Assembly (NCBI RefSeq): GCF_044372965.1
Contig: NZ_JBILQX010000122.1
Coordinates: forward strand, 1-10,659
Source: Elstera sp044372965
GTDB taxonomy: Bacteria; Pseudomonadota; Alphaproteobacteria; Elsterales; Elsteraceae
Reading direction: 5' to 3'
DNA length: 10,659 nt
Position numbers and translations under genes: made by a program. Position 1 is the stretch's first letter. Every line of letters starts with the position of its first letter. Below, in pieces: positions 5,286-10,659 of this stretch. The notes below the pieces were generated by a model. It made no database searches. It saw only the letters and a program-made list of their open reading frames with translations, and had not been told where the DNA came from.

Positions 5286-7685
5286 ATGTCTGCTGCTTTT
5301 TCGCCCCCGCCTAGCCTATTCGCCCAGCAGGAGGATAGCGATATTCCCTTCGTCGGGGCATTGCTGGATTCAATGGAAACTGCGGCCTGTCTGATCGATC
5401 CTGCCGAAAACATAATGGGCTGGAACAGCTGCTACGAGGCGTTTTTTCCCGAACACGAGGGTCTGTTGCGCCGGGGCTGGTCGTATCTCGAAAATATGCA
5501 AAATTATTTCCGCACCAACGCCGAGATCACCGATCCCAAGTTGTTTGAAGAAACCGTCGCGGCTGGAATCGAACGTCATCGCATGATGCGCGAGTCATCC
5601 CTGTTTCAAAAACGCAATGGCCGTTGGTTGAACAGCCGGATTTACTGGTTCTCGGACGGTTCTTGTTTGAAGACCTGGCAGGATGTGACCCGACAACACA
5701 GCAAATCGAATACCGATTTGTTTATGGAAGGCACCGATCGCGGCGTCGTCCTGTTCGATGCCGATGGGCATTTCGAAAAAGCCAATCGCATTATGGGCGA
5801 TATTTTTCCCCGCGCCGTCGATCTGTTTCATCCGGGCACGACCTATTTCGATCACCTGCGCGCCTATGCCGAAACCACTCTGGCCGCCCATGAGGCCGAA
5901 ACCATGGCGCGGCTTTTGAACCGGCCCTTCCCCATCCGCACGCCGCTCGCGCGCCCGCTGCAACTGCGTAAAGCTGATGGCGGTTGGGTGGAGTTGCGCG
6001 AGCGCGTGCTGTTCGACGGCTATCTGCAAACCCTGTGGCTCGATATCAGCACGGCGAAAGCCCTTGAAAAGAGCAATGCCGATCTCGACCGGCTGGTGCA
6101 CGAGTTGCGCGAGGCTCGGCAGACGGCTGAAGCCGCCAGCGCCGCCAAATCGGCGTTTCTCGCCACCATGAGCCACGAAATCCGCACGCCGATGAATGGC
6201 GTCTTGGGCATGCTCGGCCTATTGCGCACGGTGCAACTGCCTGCCGAAGCGGTTGACTATGCCGAAACCGCCCACCAATCGGCCACCGCGCTGCTGGGTA
6301 TCATTGATGATGTTCTCGACATCACCAAGCTCGAAGCCGGGCGCGTTACGCTCGAATCGGTGCCGTTTCGCCCCAGTGAACTCCTGCGCTCCATTGTTTC
6401 CATGTTCGCCCCGCGCGTCGCCGAACGGGGGGTGGCGCTGCGGCTCCAAACCGATGCGTCGTTGGAGTCCGTCTATCAGGGCGACCCCACACGGTTGCGG
6501 CAGATCCTTGTTAATCTGGTTGGCAATGCGGTGAAATTCACCCCGGCTGGGGAAATCACCCTCTGCGGGTATACCGAAGCCCTAACCGAAAGCACGGCGG
6601 ACCCCGACAGCGTGCACCTCGTCCTTGAAGTGCGCGATACGGGCATTGGCATTCCGCTGGAACAGCAGGGGCTGATTTTCGACCGCTTTACGCAATCGGA
6701 TCAATCGATTACCCGCCGCTTTGGCGGCACCGGCCTGGGGCTCGCGATTACGCGGGAACTGGCGCAGCTTATGGGCGGGTATGTCAGCCTCTCCAGCGCG
6801 CCGGGCGAAGGGAGTATTTTCACCGTCGCCCTGCCGCTCCCGCGCCTGTCGGAAGCGGCGCTGGCAGCTTTGGCCAAGCAAGCGGCGCAGCCTTCGGCGA
6901 CTTTCGATCTAAACCGACCGCTCACGATTTTGCTGGCCGAAGATAATGAGATCATTCAGCGCGTCGTGATTGCCCTGCTGCGCAAGGCCGGGCACGCGGT
7001 TTTCTGCGTCGCGTCCGGGCGCGGGGCGCTGGAGGCGCTGGAAGAGCATAGTTTCGATTTAGTGCTGATGGATATTCACATGCCGGAGATGGACGGGCTT
7101 CAGGCCACGCGCCTTATCCGCGCCAGTAACCAGCCCTGGGCGCGCATGCCGATCATCGCGCTCACCGCCGACGCGCTGGACGAATCCCGCCAAACCCATC
7201 TTGCCGCCGGTATGAACGATACGCTGGCCAAACCCATCGACCGGGAAAAACTGCTGCATACCCTCCAGCGCTGGGCCGAAAAGCCGGAGAAACCGCCGGA
7301 AGCGGCTAAAGTCACCGTGATAGAGCCGGAACAGGAGCGCTTCGACCATCGCCGGTTTAGTGAGTTGGTTGATACCGTCGGCCGCGAGGCGCTGACCGAT
7401 CTGATCGATAGCGTCATGGTCGCCGTTACCGACCGGCTGGTGGATTTAGAGCGGCTCCGCGATGGCCCGGACGTGCGGGAGATTCACGCGCCCGCCCATC
7501 AGCTTATCTCGCTGTTCGGGAACTTTGCCCTCACGCGGCTGCATCACCACGCCCGCCGCCTCGCCACCGCCTGCCTTGCCGGGAACCGCGCCGAGGCCCT
7601 GCCCTTGATCGACCGGCTAGTGCAGGAGGCGGAAGACGATCTTCCTCTGCTGGCCGCCGCCGCCCATGCCGCGCTCGCGGCTTAG
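5286..7685 (+). CDS. Soluble hybrid sensor histidine kinase with PAS-PAS-HisKA-HATPase-REC and degenerate Hpt-like domain
   Basis: The 799-residue kinase has no membrane segment, so it senses a cytoplasmic cue. Order: PAS_7-like domain (about 22-137), second PAS (about 145-255), a coiled coil (256-290), HisKA with phospho-acceptor H297 in MSHEIRTPMNG, and HATPase with N-box N410/N414, G1 DTGIGIP (451-457) and G2 GGTGLGL (480-486). The receiver domain spans 546-663, with acidic pocket E552/D553, acceptor D596 in LMDIHMP, T627 and K649. A C-terminal four-helix segment (about 685-795) resembles Hpt with H738 in AHQLISLFGNF, but lacks the usual Lys and Gly after the His. The Shine-Dalgarno is weak (GGGACG). 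No response regulator gene is adjacent, so its output is unknown. It is divergent from msrA and convergent with the CreA gene. Confidence 0.93.
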   Translation: MSAAFSPPPSLFAQQEDSDIPFVGALLDSMETAACLIDPAENIMGWNSCYEAFFPEHEGLLRRGWSYLENMQNYFRTNAEITDPKLFEETVAAGIERHRMMRESSLFQKRNGRWLNSRIYWFSDGSCLKTWQDVTRQHSKSNTDLFMEGTDRGVVLFDADGHFEKANRIMGDIFPRAVDLFHPGTTYFDHLRAYAETTLAAHEAETMARLLNRPFPIRTPLARPLQLRKADGGWVELRERVLFDGYLQTLWLDISTAKALEKSNADLDRLVHELREARQTAEAASAAKSAFLATMSHEIRTPMNGVLGMLGLLRTVQLPAEAVDYAETAHQSATALLGIIDDVLDITKLEAGRVTLESVPFRPSELLRSIVSMFAPRVAERGVALRLQTDASLESVYQGDPTRLRQILVNLVGNAVKFTPAGEITLCGYTEALTESTADPDSVHLVLEVRDTGIGIPLEQQGLIFDRFTQSDQSITRRFGGTGLGLAITRELAQLMGGYVSLSSAPGEGSIFTVALPLPRLSEAALAALAKQAAQPSATFDLNRPLTILLAEDNEIIQRVVIALLRKAGHAVFCVASGRGALEALEEHSFDLVLMDIHMPEMDGLQATRLIRASNQPWARMPIIALTADALDESRQTHLAAGMNDTLAKPIDREKLLHTLQRWAEKPEKPPEAAKVTVIEPEQERFDHRRFSELVDTVGREALTDLIDSVMVAVTDRLVDLERLRDGPDVREIHAPAHQLISLFGNFALTRLHHHARRLATACLAGNRAEALPLIDRLVQEAEDDLPLLAAAAHAALAA

Positions 7686-8140
7686 GGCTGAAGCGGCACC
7701 ACCGAAACGGCATTATAGGGCGAGCCGTCGATCAGCTTGGTTGACCACACCAGATAGACCAGCACCTGCTTTTGCGTGTCGAAAAAGCGGGTAACGCGCA
7801 TGGATTTGAAGATGAAGGAGGTGCGCTCGGTGAACACTTCCTCCCCCTTCTTGCCCTTATCGATCTCGCCGCGAATTTGAATCGGGCCGACCGCCCGGCA
7901 GGCGATGGAAAACCGGCTCGGGTCTTCCGCGAGCCCCACCGCGCCGGAAAGACCGCCCGTATCGGCGCGGGAGACGTAACAGGCGACACCATCCACCTTC
8001 GGATCGTCATAGCGCTCGACCAGAACCTTATCGTTCGGGCCGACGAAGCGGAACGTGGTCGAGACTTCGCCGATGCGGGTTTGGGCGAAGGCCACGCCGG
8101 GGAGCAGCAAAGCCAGGGCGAGGGCGGTGAACTTGACCAT
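7682..8140 (-). CDS. creA: CreA-family periplasmic protein
   Basis: The protein has 152 residues with a clear Sec signal peptide: basic start MVKFT, hydrophobic stretch to about residue 18, and a likely cleavage after AFA (19) before QTRIGEV. The mature part carries the CreA family pattern: RIGEVSTTFRFVGPNDKVLVERYDDPKVDGVACYVSRA, then SRFSIACRAVGPI, FTERTSFIFKSMRVTRFFD and LVYLVWSTKLIDGSPYNAVSVVPL. Two conserved cysteines (54 and 81) could form a disulfide. The family's role is unknown despite the name. An upstream in-frame start at 8278 is rejected because it would run through the antitoxin gene and place a non-signal segment before the signal peptide. The stop overlaps that of the kinase gene by 4 bp (TTAG, 7682-7685). 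Confidence 0.93.
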   Translation of the reverse strand: MVKFTALALALLLPGVAFAQTRIGEVSTTFRFVGPNDKVLVERYDDPKVDGVACYVSRADTGGLSGAVGLAEDPSRFSIACRAVGPIQIRGEIDKGKKGEEVFTERTSFIFKSMRVTRFFDTQKQVLVYLVWSTKLIDGSPYNAVSVVPLQP

Positions 8141-8204
8141 AACGGGTGGACTCCATACGTTAAAACCTGAGCAACCCTCGGTATAGCCGCAAAGGATGGC
8201 AAGA

Positions 8205-8459
8205 ATGCCGCTTTCCGTAACAGATCCCGAAGTCGAACGGTTGACGGAAGAATTGGCCCGTCGCCACGGTATCAGCAAGACTGAGGTGATCCGCCAAGCG
8301 CTTCGGCATGAGGCGGCGCGGGAAACCCCCGTTCAGCAGGAGCAGCATTCGGACTATGTGGAAAGTGTGTTGGCGTTTACCAGAGCCCTCCGGGCAAAGG
8401 GCGCCCCTGAAAACGGTCTGCCCGTTACGAAAGAGTGGCGGGACTCGCTGTACGAGTAA
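8205..8459 (+). CDS. VapB-like (PSK/Rv0623-type) antitoxin, without adjacent PIN toxin
   Basis: This protein is 84 residues. The N-terminus, MPLSVTDPEVERLTEELARRHGISKTEVIRQALRHE, is the ribbon-helix-helix-like segment typical of VapB-family antitoxins (S-V-x-D-P-E-x-x-R-L, then G-x-S-x-T-E-x-I-R-x-A-L). The C-terminus (residues 65-84, KGAPENGLPVTKEWRDSLYE) looks like an intact toxin-binding tail. The start at 8205 has AAAGGA eight bases ahead; a second ATG at 8196 falls inside that site and is unlikely. VapB antitoxins normally precede a vapC PIN nuclease gene with little spacing; none exists here. The next gene, 35 bp on, is a DUF2971 protein of very different base composition. Orphan antitoxin, remnant of a broken pair, or partner of DUF2971 are the alternatives. 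Confidence 0.82.
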   Translation: MPLSVTDPEVERLTEELARRHGISKTEVIRQALRHEAARETPVQQEQHSDYVESVLAFTRALRAKGAPENGLPVTKEWRDSLYE

Positions 8460-8494
8460 CATTCAAAAAAACCAAGGAAAGGTTGTAATGTATC

Positions 8495-9382
8495 ATGACA
8501 AAAAAAATTTACTATAAATACAGAAAATTTAGTGAAAGGCTATTAATTAGCCTTTTAAAAGAGGAGATTTTTGTCGCACACCCAAATACACTCAATGACC
8601 CTTTTGAAGCGATGCCTTCTCTTCAAATGGACTTAAGCTTGAGAGAGGCTGAAAAATTATTGATGAAATTTGATTCAACGGATAACGATACTAAAAATTT
8701 AGAAAAAATAGAAAAATTAAGACAAGAAAGCCATGAACTTGTTGATGATGAATATAATACAGATGGACTTAATAGTGATGAAATTTATACATTAATTCTT
8801 AAGAATTATATAGAAAGAAAAATGAGGATAAACGAAACAAAAGGAGTGTTTTCGGTATCAGAAAAATATAATTGCCCTCTATTGTGGGGGCATTATGGAG
8901 ATGAGCATAAGGGTATTTGTATCGGATACTCGATACCAGAGGAATATAAGGAAAATTTTTGGAAAGTCGAATATTGTGATAACAGAGAAATAAAAGCAAC
9001 AGATTTAATAAAAAAATTAGATGGAGATAAAGAGGCAGCCCGTCTTATTACAAAAAAAGCACTTGGCACAAAATCTCAAGAATGGGGCTATGAAAAAGAA
9101 TGGAGATTGATCGGAGCACCAGAAACAGTAATAAAAAATATTGAAATAGCGGAAATAATATTTGGATTTCGTTGCGAACCAGTTAACGTCGAGATAATAG
9201 TTAGGTTATTGCAAGGAAGGCGGGGGGCAATAAAATATTTCAAGATGCAATTAGATAAAAAATCATATGGGTTAGAGAAAGAAGTTTTTGATCCTGAGGA
9301 GATAACTCGGTACCCGCCAACGAGCGCACAGGACACTAGAGATATTCTATCGGCTTTTACACCCATAGACGAAGCCAATTGA
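8495..9382 (+). CDS. DUF2971 domain protein, AT-rich and probably acquired
   Basis: The 295-residue protein has the DUF2971 landmarks: YKYRKF near the N-terminus (7-12), HPNTLNDPFEAM (29-40), GVFSVSE (117-123), LLWGHYGDEHKGICIGY (129-145) and KSQEWGYEKEWRLIG (193-207). The family's biochemical activity is not known to me; the conserved Tyr, His, Asp and Glu/Trp-Arg positions suggest an enzyme, but that is inference. It is cytoplasmic, Lys/Glu-rich, with no membrane segment. The gene is much more AT-rich than both neighbours, and the shift begins right after the antitoxin stop, which indicates recent transfer. A GGAAAGG lies 12 bases before the ATG, rather far. The gene could be the effector of a toxin-antitoxin-like pair or simple cargo. 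Confidence 0.85.
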   Translation: MTKKIYYKYRKFSERLLISLLKEEIFVAHPNTLNDPFEAMPSLQMDLSLREAEKLLMKFDSTDNDTKNLEKIEKLRQESHELVDDEYNTDGLNSDEIYTLILKNYIERKMRINETKGVFSVSEKYNCPLLWGHYGDEHKGICIGYSIPEEYKENFWKVEYCDNREIKATDLIKKLDGDKEAARLITKKALGTKSQEWGYEKEWRLIGAPETVIKNIEIAEIIFGFRCEPVNVEIIVRLLQGRRGAIKYFKMQLDKKSYGLEKEVFDPEEITRYPPTSAQDTRDILSAFTPIDEAN

Positions 9383-9395
9383 TTTTTCTGATTGC

Positions 9396-9429
9396 ATAAG
9401 AAAAACGGCCCGCCCTTTCAGGCGAGCCG
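9396..9429 (-). terminator. Intrinsic terminator of acnA
   Basis: On the minus strand CGGCTCGCC, loop TGAAAG, GGCGGGCCG form a 9-bp stem with one G-T pair, immediately followed by TTTTTCTT. It starts 27 bases past the aconitase stop. Read on the plus strand the stem is not followed by T, so it does not obviously terminate the convergent DUF2971 transcript. Confidence 0.85.
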
Positions 9430-9455
9430 CTTCCCAAACGCTTTAGCCTATTTGC

Positions 9456-10659
9456 TTACGAAGCGAGGCTCCGCAGCACATACGGCAGAATCCCGCCGTG
9501 GCGGTAATATTCGACCTCATCGAGCGTATCGATGCGGCTCAGCACCTGGATCACTTCTACCGTGCCATTGGCGCGGGTGAGGGTGACGGTCAGGTCTTGG
9601 CGCGGCTTCAGGCCCGCTTCGACGCCGGAAATGTCGAAGACTTCCGTACCATCGAGGCCGAGGGTCTGGCGGGTCATACCGTCTTTAAACTGGAGCGGCA
9701 GAATGCCCATGCCGACCAGATTCGAGCGATGAATCCGCTCGAAGCTTTCGGCGATAACGGCCTTCACGCCCAACAGCAGCGTGCCCTTGGCCGCCCAATC
9801 GCGGCTGGAGCCCGTGCCATATTCCTTACCGGCGACGATAACCAGCGGCGTGCCTTCGGCCTTATACTTTTGCGCCGCGTCGTAGATGAACATCGGCTCG
9901 CCCGTCGGCTGGAAAACCGTCACGCCGCCGCTGGTGCCGGGGGCCATTTCGTTCTTCAGGCGGATATTGGCGAAGGTGCCGCGCATCATGACTTCATGAT
10001 TACCGCGACGCGCGCCGTAGCTGTTGAAGTCGATCGGGCGGACCTGATGTTCCAGCAGATAGGCACCGCCGGGGCTGTCTTTCTTAATCGACCCGGCTGG
10101 GGAGATATGGTCGGTCGTGATCGAATCGCCCAAGATCGCCAGCGGACGCGCCTTACGGATATCCGATACTGCGCCGGGCTCCTTGGCCATGCCAACGAAA
10201 TAGGGCGGGTTCTGCACATAGGTACTGCCGCCGTCCCACACATAGGTTTCGCCCGTGGTGGTTTCGATGGCGCGCCATTCGTCCGGCCCGTGGAAGACGT
10301 TGCCGTAACGCGATTTGAACATTTCCGAGGTCAGGCTGGCTTCGAGCGCCGCCTGAATTTCGGCGTTCGACGGCCAAATATCCTTCAAGAAGACCGGCTG
10401 CCCGTCCTTGCCCGTGCCGAGCGGATCGGTTGCGACATTCACCGTCATCGTGCCCGCAAGCGCATAGGCGACAACCAGCGGCGGCGAGGCGAGGTAGTTC
10501 GCCTTCACGTGCGGGCTGATGCGGCCTTCGAAATTGCGGTTGCCCGACAGAACGGCGGCGACGGTGAGATCGCCCTTTTCCACCGCGGCGGCAATCGGAT
10601 CGGCCAGCGGGCCGGAGTTGCCGATGCAAGTGGTGCAGCCATAGCCAACCAGATTGAAG
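9456..10659 (-). CDS. acnA: Aconitate hydratase A, C-terminal part (gene runs off the right edge)
   Basis: The final 400 codons are present; the 5' part lies beyond the window. The enzyme interconverts citrate and isocitrate in the TCA cycle using a [4Fe-4S] cluster. The visible sequence begins FNLVGYGCTTCIGNSGPLADP, which carries two of the three cluster cysteines (the C-x-x-C pair; the third follows in other members earlier or later but is not seen here). It continues with AAAVEKGDLTVAAVLSGNRNFEGR, then the C-terminal swivel domain with the substrate-binding segment GKEYGTGSSRDWAAKGTLLLGV and SNLVGMGILPLQF. The pattern is AcnA/IRP type rather than AcnB. An internal ATG at 10583 is not the start, because the frame continues upstream with family sequence. 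A strong terminator follows. Confidence 0.96.
   Translation of the reverse strand, partial: FNLVGYGCTTCIGNSGPLADPIAAAVEKGDLTVAAVLSGNRNFEGRISPHVKANYLASPPLVVAYALAGTMTVNVATDPLGTGKDGQPVFLKDIWPSNAEIQAALEASLTSEMFKSRYGNVFHGPDEWRAIETTTGETYVWDGGSTYVQNPPYFVGMAKEPGAVSDIRKARPLAILGDSITTDHISPAGSIKKDSPGGAYLLEHQVRPIDFNSYGARRGNHEVMMRGTFANIRLKNEMAPGTSGGVTVFQPTGEPMFIYDAAQKYKAEGTPLVIVAGKEYGTGSSRDWAAKGTLLLGVKAVIAESFERIHRSNLVGMGILPLQFKDGMTRQTLGLDGTEVFDISGVEAGLKPRQDLTVTLTRANGTVEVIQVLSRIDTLDEVEYYRHGGILPYVLRSLAS

Noticed and set aside
5595..6176. 193-codon minus-strand frame antisense to the histidine kinase
   Set aside because: The opposite strand encodes well-defined PAS and HisKA domains; the antisense translation has no domain and is a GC-rich shadow.
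8141..8278. Upstream extension of creA to 8278
   Set aside because: It would overlap the antitoxin gene and put 46 unrelated residues ahead of a clear signal peptide.

Overview
The window looks like a GC-rich alphaproteobacterial chromosome, possibly Rhodospirillales. This is inferred from codon and base composition, a perfect EcfG-type general-stress promoter (GGAAC-N16-CGTT), small DUF3309 and entericidin genes, and a PAS-rich hybrid histidine kinase. No species call is possible.

Positions 1 to about 2746 are the right end of an integrated genetic element. All its genes lie on the minus strand: a tyrosine recombinase of the P4 class (int), an AlpA-type excisionase/regulator, a winged-helix replication-initiator-like protein overlapping it by 4 bp, a gap of about 430 bp with repeats, and the first 11 codons of a further gene at the left edge (perhaps a DNA methyltransferase). 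The junction is the 3' part of a tRNA-Arg(ACG) gene at 2697-2746. Its 5' half is missing here, so the intact tRNA and the left end of the element should lie outside the window. Two repeat families stand out: three GGTTCCACC copies in helical phase just upstream of int, and three GGGACCAGA copies beyond the rep-like gene.

Positions 2747-4530 are chromosomal and hold small stress/envelope genes: an entericidin lipoprotein, a DUF3309 membrane peptide behind an EcfG promoter, a PRC-barrel protein, and, divergently, a coupled pair of unknown genes (44 and 106 codons). Then come msrA (methionine sulfoxide repair) and, divergently, a 799-residue soluble hybrid histidine kinase with PAS, PAS, HisKA, HATPase, receiver and degenerate Hpt-like domains. 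A CreA-family periplasmic protein gene converges on the kinase. Two convergent pairs overlap by the same four bases (TTAG).

Positions 8205-9382 are an accessory pocket: a VapB-like antitoxin gene without a PIN toxin, followed 35 bp later by a strikingly AT-rich DUF2971 gene whose composition differs from everything around it. The window ends in the 3' two-fifths or so of acnA (aconitase A) on the minus strand, closed by a clear intrinsic terminator.

The best candidates for something undescribed are the VapB-like/DUF2971 pair, the phased repeats at int, and the repeat region between the rep-like gene and the left-edge gene.
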